Assembly: GCA_020848075.1 (NCBI GenBank) | Contig: JADLAV010000069.1 | Span: 1-39,572 of the forward strand | Source of the DNA: Burkholderiales bacterium | GTDB lineage: Bacteria > Pseudomonadota > Gammaproteobacteria > Burkholderiales > SG8-39 | Reading direction: 5' to 3' | DNA: 39,572 nucleotides | Part shown: piece after piece, positions 11,010 to 20,522 of the stretch | Position numbering within the stretch: position 1 is the first letter of the stretch | Layout: the number at the start of each line of letters is the position of its first letter | Position numbers and translations under genes: made by a program | The notes under the pieces: model-generated | Told to the model about the DNA's origin: nothing | What the model saw: the letters and a program-made list of their open reading frames with translations, nothing else | Databases searched by the model: none

Positions 11010-13901
11010 ATGTCGCTCCTCCTGATCATTCTGCTCCCGTTTCTCGGCAGCCTGTGCGCGGCCTTCTTGCCGTCCAACGCGCGCAATGCCGAAGCGTGGC
11101 TCGCGGGCGTGGTCTCGCTCGCCGCCACGGCGCTCGTCGTCAGCCTGTATCCGCAGGTGGCCGCCGAGGGGGTGCTGCGCGTAGCCTTCCCCTGGGCGCC
11201 CGCGCTCGGTCTCGACTTCAGTCTGCGCATGGACGGCTTCGCCTGGCTGGGCGCCCTGATGGTCACCGGCATGGGTACGTTGATGGTGGTGTACGCCCGC
11301 TACTACATGTCGCCGGCCGATCCGGTGCCGCGTTTCTTCTCCTTCTTCCTCGCCTTCATGGGCGCCATGCTCGGCATCGTGCTGTCGGGCCAGCTGATCC
11401 AGATGGTGCTGTTCTGGGAGCTGACCAGCATCGCCTCCTTCATGCTGATCGCCTACTGGCACCACCGCCGCGAAGCCCGGCGCGGCGCGCGCATGGCGCT
11501 CATCGTGACCGGCGCCGGCGGCATCGCCCTGTTCGGCGGCGTGCTGCTGCTCGGCCACATCGCCGGCGGCTACGACCTCGAAACCGTACTGGCGGCGGCC
11601 CCGGTGATCCGGGCCCACCCCTGGTATCCGGCAGTGCTCGCGTTGATCGCGCTCGGCGCGCTTACCAAGAGCGCGCAGTTTCCCTTCCATTTCTGGCTGC
11701 CGCATGCGATGGCGGCGCCGACGCCGGTGTCAGCCTACCTGCACTCGGCAACCATGGTGAAGGCCGGTGTCTTCCTGCTGGCGCGGCTGTGGCCGGTGCT
11801 GGCGGGGAGCGACGCCTGGTTCTGGATCATCGGCGGCGCCGGCCTCGCCTCGCTGATGATCGGCGGCTACCTGGCGATCTTCCAGCAGGATATGAAGGGC
11901 GTGCTGGCCTATTCGACCATCAGCCACCTCGGTCTGATCACCCTGCTGCTCGGCATGAACAGCCCGCTCGCGCTCGTCGCCGCGGTGTTCCACATGGTGA
12001 ACCACGCCACGTTCAAGGCCTCGCTCTTCATGGCCGCCGGCATCGTCGATCACGAGACCGGCACGCGCAACCTGCGGCGCCTCTCCGGGCTCCGCCGCGC
12101 GATGCCGATCACCGCCACGCTGGCGATGGTGGCGGCGGCGGCCATGGCCGGCGTGCCGCTGTTGAACGGCTTTCTTTCGAAGGAGATGTTCTTCACCGAG
12201 ACGATCTTTCTCGATCGTCCGGAATGGCAGCGCATCGGTCTCCCGCTGGCGGCGACGCTGGCCGGCATGTTCAGCGTCGCCTATTCGCTGCGCTTCATCC
12301 ACCAGGTCTTCTTCGGTCCGCCGGCAGAGGCACTACCGCATGCGCCGCACGACCCGACCCGCTGGATGCTGCTGCCGAGCGCGCTCCTGGTCATGGCCTG
12401 CGTGCTGGTCGGCATCTTCCCCGCGCTCACCGTCGGCCCCTTCCTGAGCACGGCGACCGAAGCGATTCTCGGCAGCGACGCGCCGGCCTACAGTTTGGCG
12501 CTCTGGCACGGCCTCAACCTGCCGCTCTACATGAGCCTCGCCGCCATGGCCGGCGGCACGGTGCTCTATCGCGTGTTCCTCCGGCGCGCCGAGGACACGG
12601 TGCCGCTGCTCGAGCACATCGACGGCAGGCGGGCCTTCGACTGGCTGCTGCCGGCGATGGCCAGAGGCGCCGAGGCGCTCATGGAGCGCCTGTCGTCCCC
12701 CCGCCTGCAGAAGCAGTTGCTGGTGCTCATCGGCGTCGCACTCGCCGGCGCCCTGATGCCCGTACTGCTGCGCGGCACCGCCTGGGGTGGGCGCGCCATG
12801 ATGCCGGCCGAACCGGCCTTCGTGTTGCTCTGGCTGGTTGGCGCCGTCTGCGCCCTCGCCGTCGCCTGGCAGTCGAAGTTCCACCGCCTCGCGGCGGTGA
12901 TCTTCTCCGGCGGCGCCGGGCTCGCCACCAGCTTGACCTTCGTCTGGTTCTCTGCGCCCGATCTCGCGCTGACCCAGCTCACCGTCGAGGTCGTCACCGC
13001 CGTGCTGATCCTGCTTGGCCTGCGCTGGCTGCCGCGCCGCGAACAAGGCTACGCGCGGGAAGAAAGGGCCGCCATCACCCGCCTGCGCCGGCTGCGCGAC
13101 GCGGCGCTGGCCGCCGCCTGCGGTCTCGGCATGGCCGGCCTCGCCTACGCCGTGCTGAGCCGTCCCGACATCGGCGGCATCTCGCCCCGCTTCATCGAGC
13201 AGTCCCTCCCCCAAGGGGGCGGCCGCAATGTCGTCAACGTGATTCTCGTCGACTTCCGCGGCTTCGACACCTTCGGCGAAATCACCGTTCTCGCCATCGT
13301 CGCGCTCACCGTGTTCGCGCTGCTCCGCCGCTTCCGTCCGGCGCCGGAGAGCATTCCCCTGCCGCACCAGCAGCAGCGCGAGCAGAATGGTGCCGACGGA
13401 CTCTTGGCGGCGCGCGTCCGCGATCCCGCGGCCCGGCTGCCGGCCGGCTACATGATGCTGCCCGCCGCGCTGGTGCGCCTGCTGCTGCCGCTCGCCATGA
13501 TGGTCTCGCTCTTCTTCCTCCTGCGCGGTCACGACGCGCCGGGCGGTGGTTTCGTCGGTGGCCTCGTGCTGGCCACCGCGGTGATCCTGCAATATCTCGT
13601 CGGCGGCACCGTGTGGGTCGAATCGCACCTGCGCATCCGTCCCGTGTACTGGATGGCCGCCGGCCTGCTCGCCGCGGCCGCGGCGGGCGCCGGCGCCTGG
13701 CTGGCAGGCGCACCGTTCCTGACGAGCCAGGCCTGGCACGGCGAACTGCCGCTCATCGGCGAGGCGCACCTGTCGAGCGTCCTGCTGTTCGACCTCGGCG
13801 TGTACATGCTGGTGGTCGGCGCAACGGTGCTGATGCTGGTCGCCATCGCCCACCAGTCGCTGCGCGGCCAGCACCACAAAGCGAGAGAAGGCGCCCCCTG
13901 A
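11010..13901 (+). CDS. mrpA: Mrp Na+/H+ antiporter subunit A fused to subunit B
   Basis: A 963-residue membrane protein, related to NADH dehydrogenase chain L. MrpA motifs are in place: MVLFWELTSIASFMLIAYW with Glu137, GALTKSAQFPFHFWLPHAM with Lys220, and SATMVKAGVFLLARL with Lys251. The known counterparts of these carry protons or Na+. After the MrpA membrane core, residues about 590-780 give the DUF4040-type region. Residues about 800-960 are an MrpB domain (MMLPAALVRLLLPLAMMVSLFFLLRGHDAPGGGFVGG). The A-B fusion is the six-gene Mrp type seen in many Gram-negatives. The stop and the mrpC start share one base (TGATG). Confidence 0.95.
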   Translation: MSLLLIILLPFLGSLCAAFLPSNARNAEAWLAGVVSLAATALVVSLYPQVAAEGVLRVAFPWAPALGLDFSLRMDGFAWLGALMVTGMGTLMVVYARYYMSPADPVPRFFSFFLAFMGAMLGIVLSGQLIQMVLFWELTSIASFMLIAYWHHRREARRGARMALIVTGAGGIALFGGVLLLGHIAGGYDLETVLAAAPVIRAHPWYPAVLALIALGALTKSAQFPFHFWLPHAMAAPTPVSAYLHSATMVKAGVFLLARLWPVLAGSDAWFWIIGGAGLASLMIGGYLAIFQQDMKGVLAYSTISHLGLITLLLGMNSPLALVAAVFHMVNHATFKASLFMAAGIVDHETGTRNLRRLSGLRRAMPITATLAMVAAAAMAGVPLLNGFLSKEMFFTETIFLDRPEWQRIGLPLAATLAGMFSVAYSLRFIHQVFFGPPAEALPHAPHDPTRWMLLPSALLVMACVLVGIFPALTVGPFLSTATEAILGSDAPAYSLALWHGLNLPLYMSLAAMAGGTVLYRVFLRRAEDTVPLLEHIDGRRAFDWLLPAMARGAEALMERLSSPRLQKQLLVLIGVALAGALMPVLLRGTAWGGRAMMPAEPAFVLLWLVGAVCALAVAWQSKFHRLAAVIFSGGAGLATSLTFVWFSAPDLALTQLTVEVVTAVLILLGLRWLPRREQGYAREERAAITRLRRLRDAALAAACGLGMAGLAYAVLSRPDIGGISPRFIEQSLPQGGGRNVVNVILVDFRGFDTFGEITVLAIVALTVFALLRRFRPAPESIPLPHQQQREQNGADGLLAARVRDPAARLPAGYMMLPAALVRLLLPLAMMVSLFFLLRGHDAPGGGFVGGLVLATAVILQYLVGGTVWVESHLRIRPVYWMAAGLLAAAAAGAGAWLAGAPFLTSQAWHGELPLIGEAHLSSVLLFDLGVYMLVVGATVLMLVAIAHQSLRGQHHKAREGAP

Positions 13902-14248
13902 TGGAACTCGTCTTCGCCCTCGCCATCGGCGTCCTCGCCGGATCGGGCATCTACCTCGTGCTGCGTCCGCGCACCTTTCAGGTCATCATGGGCCTGACGC
14001 TGCTCGCCTACGCGGTCAACCTTTTCATCTTCGCCATGGGTCGCCTGCGCATCGGCGCCCCGCCGGTCATCGACCCGGCGCGCGGCAGCGATCCGGCGCT
14101 GTACACCGATCCGGTGCCGCAGGCCCTCGTGCTGACGGCCATCGTCATCGGCTTCGCCACCACCGCGCTCTTTCTCGTCGTCCTGCTCGCCTCGCGCGGC
14201 CTGAACGGCACCGACCACGTCGACGGCCGCGAGCCGGAAGAGGGATGA
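13901..14248 (+). CDS. mrpC: Mrp antiporter subunit C
   Basis: A 115-residue inner-membrane protein related to NuoK, with three transmembrane helices. Its short loops and the segment DPVPQALVLTAIVIGFATTALFLVVLL are typical of MrpC. The ATG overlaps the mrpA stop by one base, and its own stop overlaps mrpD by 4 nt (ATGA). Ala codons are 10 GCC to 4 GCG, unlike hcrC further right (6 to 15). Confidence 0.94.
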   Translation: MELVFALAIGVLAGSGIYLVLRPRTFQVIMGLTLLAYAVNLFIFAMGRLRIGAPPVIDPARGSDPALYTDPVPQALVLTAIVIGFATTALFLVVLLASRGLNGTDHVDGREPEEG

Positions 14249-15864
14249 GCGCAGCGGTGATGCAACACCTGCCCATCCTCCCGATCGTGTTGCCGCTGTG
14301 CGCCGCGGCCCTGCTGCTCTTGTCCGGCGAGTCGCATCGAGGACCGCGCGCGGCCCTCGCCCTCATTGCCACGCTCGCCCAGCTGGCCGCGGCCCTCGTC
14401 CTGCTTGGCGTGGCCGACGGCCGCATCGCGGCGCCGTGGTCCGGCGGGATCGGCGTCTACGCGCTCGGCGGCTGGGCCGCGCCGTTCGGCATCGTGCTGG
14501 TGGTGGACCGCCTGGCCGCGATCATGCTGACGCTCACCGCCGCGCTCGGATTGGCCGCGCTCGTCTACTCCCTCGCCCGCTGGGAGCGCGCCGGCAGCCA
14601 TTACCTGCCGCTCTTCCAGCTCCTGCTGATGGGCCTGAACGGCGCATTCCTGACCGGCGACCTGTTCAGCCTCTTCGTCTTCTTCGAGGTGCTGCTGGCG
14701 GCTTCCTACGGCTTGGCGCTGCACGGCTCGGGCGCGGCGCGGGTGACGGCGGGGATGCACTACATCGCGGTGAACCTCGTCGCCTCGCTCTTCTTCCTGA
14801 TTGCTGCCGCGCTCATCTACGGCGTCGCCGGCACGCTCAACATGGCCGAGCTCGCGCAGCGCGCCGCCGCGCTCGACGCCGCCGACCGCAGCTTGCTCGA
14901 GCTCGGTGCTGTGCTGCTCGGCATCGTCTTCCTCGTCAAGGCGGGCGCCTGGCCGCTGAATTTCTGGCTGCCCGCCACCTACGGCGCGGCGGCGCCCCCG
15001 GTCGCGAGCGTCTTCGCCATCCTGACCAAGGTCGGCGTCTACGCGCTGCTGCGTTTCGCCGTCCTGCTCGATGATGCCGGCGCGCCGGCGCCCTTCCGCG
15101 GCGACTGGCTGTTCTACGGCGGCCTGGCGACCGTCCTCACCGGAAGCCTGGGCGTGCTCGCTGCGCAGAAGCTCGATCGCCTGGCGAGCACCCTGGCGAT
15201 CGTCTCCTCCGGCACCCTGCTCGCCGCCTTCGGCTTCACCGGCACCACCCTGACCGGCCCGGCCCTGTACTACCTGGTCAGTTCGGTGCTCGCCATCGGC
15301 GCCTTCTTCCTGGTGATCGAAATGGCCGAACGCCATCGAACCGTCGCGGCCGATGTGCTGGCGGTCAGCTCGGAGGCTTTCGGCCTGCAGGATCGGCCCG
15401 ACTCCGAGCACCTGGACGAGATGGCCGGCGTTCCCATTCCGGCAGCGATGGCCTTCCTCGGCCTCGCTTTCTTCGCCTGCGCGCTGCTGCTCTCCGGGCT
15501 CCCGCCGCTGTCGAGCTTCGTCGGCAAGTTCGCGCTGCTCTCGGCGGCCATCGCCGCGGCGCCCCAGGCTCCCCGTCTGCACGCCGGCCTGTTCGTCGCG
15601 GCGTTGCTGCTGTCCGGCCTGATCGGCCTGATCGCGCTATCGCGCCTGGGCATCCGCGTATTCTGGGAGACCGATCGCATCGCGCCGCGCCTGCTGTGGG
15701 TCGAGGCCGGTCCGGTGGCGGGGCTGGTGCTGTTGTGCACGGCGCTCGCCTTCGGCGCCGGCCCGGCGATGTCGTACTGCAACGCCGCCGCGCGATCGCT
15801 GCACGATGCGTCGGCCTACATCGGCTCGGTGTTGCCGACAGCCACGGTGCGAGGCGCGCGATGA
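14245..15864 (+). CDS. mrpD: Mrp antiporter subunit D
   Basis: A 539-residue antiporter-like membrane protein related to NuoN and NuoM. Ion-path residues are visible: Glu in LFSLFVFFEVLLAASYG, Lys in VFLVKAGAWPLNFWLPATYG and Lys in VFAILTKVGVYALLRF. About 14 transmembrane segments are expected. A hydrophilic loop (about residues 370-395) holds several acidic residues. Start and stop are both in 4-nt ATGA overlaps with mrpC and mrpE. All Mrp subunits are needed together for Na+/H+ exchange in characterised systems. Confidence 0.94.
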   Translation: MSAAVMQHLPILPIVLPLCAAALLLLSGESHRGPRAALALIATLAQLAAALVLLGVADGRIAAPWSGGIGVYALGGWAAPFGIVLVVDRLAAIMLTLTAALGLAALVYSLARWERAGSHYLPLFQLLLMGLNGAFLTGDLFSLFVFFEVLLAASYGLALHGSGAARVTAGMHYIAVNLVASLFFLIAAALIYGVAGTLNMAELAQRAAALDAADRSLLELGAVLLGIVFLVKAGAWPLNFWLPATYGAAAPPVASVFAILTKVGVYALLRFAVLLDDAGAPAPFRGDWLFYGGLATVLTGSLGVLAAQKLDRLASTLAIVSSGTLLAAFGFTGTTLTGPALYYLVSSVLAIGAFFLVIEMAERHRTVAADVLAVSSEAFGLQDRPDSEHLDEMAGVPIPAAMAFLGLAFFACALLLSGLPPLSSFVGKFALLSAAIAAAPQAPRLHAGLFVAALLLSGLIGLIALSRLGIRVFWETDRIAPRLLWVEAGPVAGLVLLCTALAFGAGPAMSYCNAAARSLHDASAYIGSVLPTATVRGAR

Positions 15865-16349
15865 AGCGCCGGCCGCTCATCCCGCGCCTGCCGGTCTTCC
15901 TGGCGGCGATGTGGCTGCTCCTCAACGACAGCCTGTCCCCGGGCAACGTCGCGCTCGGCATCGCCTTCGCCCTGCTCATCACCGCCGCCGTCGCCGCCCT
16001 GCGCCCGCTGCCGGCCTGGCCGCGCCGCCTGCACGTCGCCGCCGGCCTGATCTGGCACGTCCTGCACGACATCGTGCGCTCCAACTTCGCCGTCGGGCGC
16101 ATCATCCTCGGCGCCACGCGCCGCCAGCCGAACATCGAATTCATCTGCATTCCGCTCGACATGCGCGACCCCCACGGCCTGGCGATGCTCTCCATCATCA
16201 TCACCGGCACGCCCGGCACCGTCTGGGCCGGGCACGACACGGAGAACAACGTGCTCACCCTGCACGTCCTCGATCTGCAGGACGAGGCCGCCTGGGTCCG
16301 TACGATCAAGGAACGTTACGAGCGTCCCCTGATGGAGATCTTCGAATGA
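15861..16349 (+). CDS. mrpE: Mrp antiporter subunit E
   Basis: A 162-residue protein with N-terminal hydrophobic helices and a cytoplasmic alpha/beta tail containing SIIITGTPGTVW, the usual MrpE arrangement. The ATG at 15861 is chosen because it overlaps the mrpD stop by 4 nt; the longer open frame upstream lies wholly inside mrpD. It ends in a 4-nt overlap with mrpF. Confidence 0.92.
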   Translation: MKRRPLIPRLPVFLAAMWLLLNDSLSPGNVALGIAFALLITAAVAALRPLPAWPRRLHVAAGLIWHVLHDIVRSNFAVGRIILGATRRQPNIEFICIPLDMRDPHGLAMLSIIITGTPGTVWAGHDTENNVLTLHVLDLQDEAAWVRTIKERYERPLMEIFE

Positions 16350-16627
16350 GCGCCGTCCTGCCCATGGCCGTGCAGTTCGCGCTGGCCTGCTTTTCCATCG
16401 CCATGCTGTGCGCGCTTGCCCGCCTGCTGCGCGGCCCTGCGGCGCAGGACCGCATCCTGGCGCTCGACACCCTCTACATCAACGGCATGCTGACCATCCT
16501 GATGCTGGGCATCGGCCTGGGCTCGGCCGTCTATTTCGACATCGCCCTGCTGATCGCGCTCTTCGGTTTCGTCGCTTCCACGGCACTCGCCAAGTTCCTG
16601 CTGCGCGGGGAGGTGATCGAGCCATGA
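16346..16627 (+). CDS. mrpF: Mrp antiporter subunit F
   Basis: A 93-residue membrane protein with three helices and the family-typical ARLLRGPAAQDRILALDTL segment. ATGA overlaps join it to mrpE and mrpG. Confidence 0.92.
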   Translation: MSAVLPMAVQFALACFSIAMLCALARLLRGPAAQDRILALDTLYINGMLTILMLGIGLGSAVYFDIALLIALFGFVASTALAKFLLRGEVIEP

Positions 16628-16935
16628 GCGTGGCGGAGATTCCCCTCTGGGCGGCGCTGCCCGCCGCGCTGCTGCTCGTCTGCGGCGGGCTGCTGACGCT
16701 GGTCGGCTCGCTCGGGCTGCTGCGGCTCGATTCGTTCTACGCCCGCATCCACGCGCCGACGATGGGCAGCACCCTGGGCGCCGGCTGCGTGCTGGTCGCC
16801 TCGATGTTGACTTCGTCGGCGCTGGCCGAGCGGCCGGTGATCCACGAGCTGCTGATCACGGTGTTCATCCTGCTCACCTCGCCGGTCACCGCCATGCTGC
16901 TCATGCGCGCGGCGGTTTTCCGCAGCAGGGGCTGA
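16624..16935 (+). CDS. mrpG: Mrp antiporter subunit G
   Basis: A 103-residue membrane protein with three helices and the MrpG signature around LGLLRLDSFYARIHAPTMGSTLGAG. It is the last gene of the operon. The gap to the convergent remnant at 17064 is 128 nt. That gap holds a 14-base palindrome (GCCGCTCGAGCGGC, 16945-16958) but no clear Rho-independent terminator. Confidence 0.93.
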   Translation: MSVAEIPLWAALPAALLLVCGGLLTLVGSLGLLRLDSFYARIHAPTMGSTLGAGCVLVASMLTSSALAERPVIHELLITVFILLTSPVTAMLLMRAAVFRSRG

Positions 16936-17063
16936 CCGCGCGGCGCCGCTCGAGCGGCTGCGCTCGGCGCTCGACGGGCGCGAGCCGGGCGGCACGCCGG
17001 CCGGACGCGAGCGGGCGCACAAGAAGCTCTGCCCGAAGCGCCCCGGCGCGGCCTCGCGGCGCG

Positions 17064-17696
17064 TCAATTCGGGGGACGTCCTTCCGCCGGAATGCCACGT
17101 CGTCCCGTGGCGTCGCGATCGCGCGCTTCCCGGGCGAAGATCTCCAGCGCAGCGAGCAGCGCCTTGTCATACCGCGCCTTCTCGGCGACAACGCGCTCCG
17201 GAGGCCATTGGTAAAAGCCCTCGCCGGTCTTCACGCCGAGCTTGCCGGCGGCGACGCGCTCGCGCAGGCAGCGGGCGGGCTCCGCGCCGTTGTTCAGCGA
17301 CGGAAACGTCATGGTCGAGGCCGCGCAGTGGATGTCGAGGCCGGCGAGATCCTTTTGCAGGATCGGGCCGGCAGCGACGAAACGGAAGCCGAAGCCGTAG
17401 CGCACCGCCCTGTCCACGTCCTCCGGGGTGGCGATCCCTTCGTCGACGAGCCAGAACGCCTCGCGCGCGAGCGCGTGCTGCATGCGGTTCGCGAGGAATC
17501 CCGGGATGTCCTTCTTCACCAGGACCGGCACCTTGCCGAGCGCGCGCATCGTCTCGACGAGCGCTTCGCACACGGCGAGGTCCGTCGCCTCGCCGCGCAC
17601 GACCTCGACGAGTGGCACGACGTGCGCGGGCATGAAAAAGTGCAGCCCGCACATGCGCCCGCGTGTCGCGAGCCCACGCGAGATCTCGGCGATCCG
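17064..17696 (-). pseudogene. 3-hydroxyacyl-CoA dehydrogenase remnant lacking the NAD domain N-terminus
   Basis: About 211 codons remain open and match the back two thirds of a lambda-crystallin/3-hydroxyacyl-CoA dehydrogenase. The first recognisable part is RIAEISRGLATRGRMCGLHF, then FFMPAHVVPLVEVVRG with the catalytic His and Glu. IPGFLANRMQHALAREAFWLVDEG and the C-terminal helical domain ending TGEGFYQWPPERV follow. Roughly 100 residues are missing at the front, including the GxGxxG NAD-binding loop and the NTS element that normally precede this point. Homology begins about 20 nt after the stop of the upstream PBP-rhodanese gene. No in-frame start with a ribosome site precedes it; the nearest ATG is at 17655. 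A 5'-truncated gene left by deletion is the best reading, although the rest is still undamaged. Confidence 0.75.
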
Positions 17697-17716
17697 TGCA
17701 ACGGCACGCCCCTCCG

Positions 17717-18898
17717 CTATTCGGTCGGGTAGCCTTTCCCCTTCCACTCGGGGAAGCCGCCGCGGAACCAGTACACGTGCTTGTATCCGGCCTTGATCGC
17801 CGTGACGCTCGCCTTGTAGCTCTTCCAGCACTCGGGGCCGTTGCACGCGAAGATCACGGGAGCATTCTTGTCCTGGGGGATCCCGGCGAGATCGAACTTG
17901 TCTTTGGCGGGATCGAACCCGACTTCCTTGTGGCTCTTCTCGGCGTAGGGCACCGATCTTGCGCCCTTGATGTGCCGGTCGTCGTACTCGTCCTTGACCC
18001 GCGTGTCGTAGATCGGGACGCCTCTCTTCACGAGTTCGGCAGCTTCGTCGGCGGTGATGATGTTCGCGCCCTCGAGGACGCGGGGCGTGAAGTATCCGAG
18101 CGTCGAGACGTAGTCGTAGTCGGCGCGCTCGATCGGCATCATCTTGGTGACGTCCAGTCCGGCGAGCTGGCTGCTCGCGATCACCTTGGGACTCGGGGCG
18201 AGGAATGCCGCGCGGAGCTTGTCCTTGGTGGTCCGGTCGAGCGAGGCGAGCACCGCGACGCTCATTCCCGGCGCGGCCTTGGTCTCGTGAATGATGCGGC
18301 CCTTGTTCCGCTTCAGCCACTCCTCGGCGAGGCGGCGGTCCGCCACGGCGACGTCGGCCTGCCCGAACTCGAGGGCGAGGAGGGCGGCCTCGTGATAGCG
18401 GAACTCGCGGATCTGGGAGAAGAACTGCTTCGCCTGCAGCCCCTTGGCGTTCAGCTCGCCGCGCGCGAGATAGGTGGCGAGCGAGTCCTCCGGCGGCATC
18501 GCGAGGCGCATGCCTTTCGCCCCTTCGAGCGAGGTCACATTGCTCGCTTCCGTCGCCAGGAACACCGCCTGCTCCTCGCCCGGGAACCGCGCGACCGGCT
18601 CGTAGCCGTAACGAACGGCGGTGCCGACGACGTGCGCGGGCCCGATGATGAGGTCGTAGCCGCCAGAGCGCGTGCGCTGCAGCTCGCGCGAGAGATCCCG
18701 CTCGAAATGGAGTCGCACGTCGAGCCCCGATGCGGCGGCGACGTAGTCGGTGAGGGTCTTGTAGCGATCGACGAAGAACGCGGTGCTGATTTCCTCGCGT
18801 GCCTCGCCTGATACGCTCGCCTTGACGGCGGCGGCGGCAGGGTATGCCGAGGCGGCAAGAGCTGCCACGGCGAAAGCGGAGACGAGCAGGCTGCGCAT
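17717..18898 (-). CDS. Periplasmic PhnD/SsuA-like binding domain fused to a rhodanese domain
   Basis: A 393-residue exported protein. A signal peptide covers residues 1 to about 24. Residues about 25-255 resemble a PhnD/SsuA/transferrin-type substrate-binding fold (GGYDLIIGPAHVVGTAVRYGYEPVARF, then LEFGQADVAVADRRLAEEWL). Residues about 275-393 form a rhodanese domain with DTRVKDEYDDRHIKGARSVPY and the loop ACNGPECWKSYKAS (Cys352, Cys357). Cys352 sits where rhodaneses hold the sulfur-carrying Cys. GGAGG precedes the ATG. A periplasmic sulfurtransferase with its own ligand-binding module is suggested; the ligand is unknown. No cognate ABC permease is next to it. The 3HCDH remnant begins immediately downstream. 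Confidence 0.8.
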   Translation of the reverse strand: MRSLLVSAFAVAALAASAYPAAAAVKASVSGEAREEISTAFFVDRYKTLTDYVAAASGLDVRLHFERDLSRELQRTRSGGYDLIIGPAHVVGTAVRYGYEPVARFPGEEQAVFLATEASNVTSLEGAKGMRLAMPPEDSLATYLARGELNAKGLQAKQFFSQIREFRYHEAALLALEFGQADVAVADRRLAEEWLKRNKGRIIHETKAAPGMSVAVLASLDRTTKDKLRAAFLAPSPKVIASSQLAGLDVTKMMPIERADYDYVSTLGYFTPRVLEGANIITADEAAELVKRGVPIYDTRVKDEYDDRHIKGARSVPYAEKSHKEVGFDPAKDKFDLAGIPQDKNAPVIFACNGPECWKSYKASVTAIKAGYKHVYWFRGGFPEWKGKGYPTE

Positions 18899-19038
18899 GG
18901 ATCCTCCACGACGTCTCGGTCATCGGCCGGCCCAGGACGGACGCAGGGGCGGCTCGTGTTGGCCATTCTAGGAGGCTGCGGCCACCGCCGCCGTGACGGA
19001 TTGCTCGGCTGCGGGGTCGGGGCGCGCCCGCGCCGTGC

Positions 19039-20346
19039 CTACCAATAGCGCATGGCACCGCGAAAGAGCTCGGCGAGGTCCTCCTTGGTCGCCGGGCGCG
19101 GGGAATTGTCGAGCAGACGCTTCTGCGGGAACGCGCCCTCGGCGAGCGCGCCGGCGTCCGCTTCGCGATAGCCGACCGCCGCGAGACCGTGCGGGAATTG
19201 CGTCGCCTGCATCATCTCGATGATGCGCCTGGCGACGATCTCGCCGGCGTCGGCGGACGTCGCGCCGCGAATGTCCGCGCCGAGATCGGCCGCGCCGTCG
19301 AGGTGGCGTTCCGGACACGCGTTCGCCGTGAAGCGGTACACCGACGGCGCGTTCAGGATCACCGCCATGCCGTGCGGCACCATCGGGTGGGCCTGCGGAT
19401 AGTCCGCGGCACGGAAGTCGCGCACCAGGCCCGCGACCGCGTAGGACATGCCGTGCGGCAGGTGGCAGCCGCCGTTGCCGAACGCCATGCCGGCGAGCGT
19501 GGCCGCGTACGTCATCTGGCCGCGCGCCTCGGTGTCGGCCCGGTCGGCGACCGCGCGCACGAGATACCTGCCGACGAGGCGCAGCGCCTCGCGCGCGGGC
19601 AGGTCGCTCCAGGGGTTCGCGCCGTTGTAGAGCGGCCGCACGCTCGGCCGCGCCGCCCTGGGCCGCATGGTGTGCGGGCGGCAGGTGTAGCACTCGAGCG
19701 CGTGCGAGAGCGCGTCGAAGCCGCTCGCGGCGAGCACCGTGGCGGGCAGCGTCGCCGCGGTGTCCGGATCCACCAGCGCCATCGTCGGGATCATGTGCTT
19801 GCTGGCGATCCCGGTCTTGAGCTTCTTCGCGACGAAGTCGAACACCGCAACCCCGGTCGTCTCGGAGCCGGTCCCGCTCGTCGTCGGGCAGGCGATGTGC
19901 GGCATGAGCGGGCCGGGCACCGGCCGACCCTCGCCGATCGGGGCGTTGACGTACGCGGCGAGCTCGGCGGGATGCGTGGCGAAGAGATTGGCGGCCTTGC
20001 AGGTGTCGATCACCGAGCCGCCGCCGACCGAGACGAAGCCGTCGAAGCGTCCGTCCTGGGCAAACTGGGCGGCGGCCTGGAACGACGCGTCGGTCGGCTC
20101 GACCTCCACGTCGGCGTACACCGCGTAGTCGACGCCCGCCTCGCGTAGCGATCGCTGTACCGTCTCGACGAAGGGCAGGGCGGCGAGCCGCTTGTCGGTG
20201 AAGAGCGCGACGCGCTCAAGCCCGAGCTCGCGCGCGCGGTCGCCCGTCTCGGCGATCGCGCCGGGGCCGAAGGTGAGCTGGCTCACGTTGACCGTGAACG
20301 CGGCGTCGCCTCCCTCCTGGAGCATGTAGTAGTGGCAGCAGGGCAC
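19039..20346 (-). CDS. Iron-containing alcohol dehydrogenase, hydroxyacid-oxoacid transhydrogenase (ADHFE1) type
   Basis: A 435-residue group III metal-dependent dehydrogenase. The start chosen is GTG at 20346 ([10 protein letters not shown]), because GGAGGA lies 5 nt upstream; the open frame continues further but without support. The sequence follows the ADHFE1/HOT subfamily closely, including [32 protein letters not shown] (108-123), [17 protein letters not shown] and NPWSD. The expected metal ligands are Asp211, His215, His298 and His325. Known HOT enzymes oxidise 4-hydroxybutyrate-like hydroxyacids while reducing 2-oxoglutarate, using tightly bound NAD. It is divergent from the HBCR-type genes, sharing a 251-nt promoter region. 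Confidence 0.85.
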   Translation of the reverse strand: MPCCHYYMLQEGGDAAFTVNVSQLTFGPGAIAETGDRARELGLERVALFTDKRLAALPFVETVQRSLREAGVDYAVYADVEVEPTDASFQAAAQFAQDGRFDGFVSVGGGSVIDTCKAANLFATHPAELAAYVNAPIGEGRPVPGPLMPHIACPTTSGTGSETTGVAVFDFVAKKLKTGIASKHMIPTMALVDPDTAATLPATVLAASGFDALSHALECYTCRPHTMRPRAARPSVRPLYNGANPWSDLPAREALRLVGRYLVRAVADRADTEARGQMTYAATLAGMAFGNGGCHLPHGMSYAVAGLVRDFRAADYPQAHPMVPHGMAVILNAPSVYRFTANACPERHLDGAADLGADIRGATSADAGEIVARRIIEMMQATQFPHGLAAVGYREADAGALAEGAFPQKRLLDNSPRPATKEDLAELFRGAMRYW

Positions 20347-20522
20347 GATCGTCCTCCGCGGGTGCGGGGACGATGATAGCGCGGCGGCAGGAACCGTCGC
20401 GGCGCCGGTACGGGGTTGCGATCGGGACAGGGATCCGCCTGGAAAATCAACTGCCCGGATCAAAGGCCCCGCGGGCCGGCGGTCCGGAGCGTCGATTCCG
20501 CGACGCCGCAGCCGCGTGCCCT

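Noticed and set aside
11054-14248. Plus-strand open frame of 1064 codons overlapping the Mrp genes
   Set aside because: A +2 shadow of mrpA and mrpC, which have complete motifs and overlapping starts and stops.
16936-17063. Small gene between mrpG and the dehydrogenase remnant
   Set aside because: Arg/Ala-rich readings in several frames, no ribosome site, only a short palindrome.
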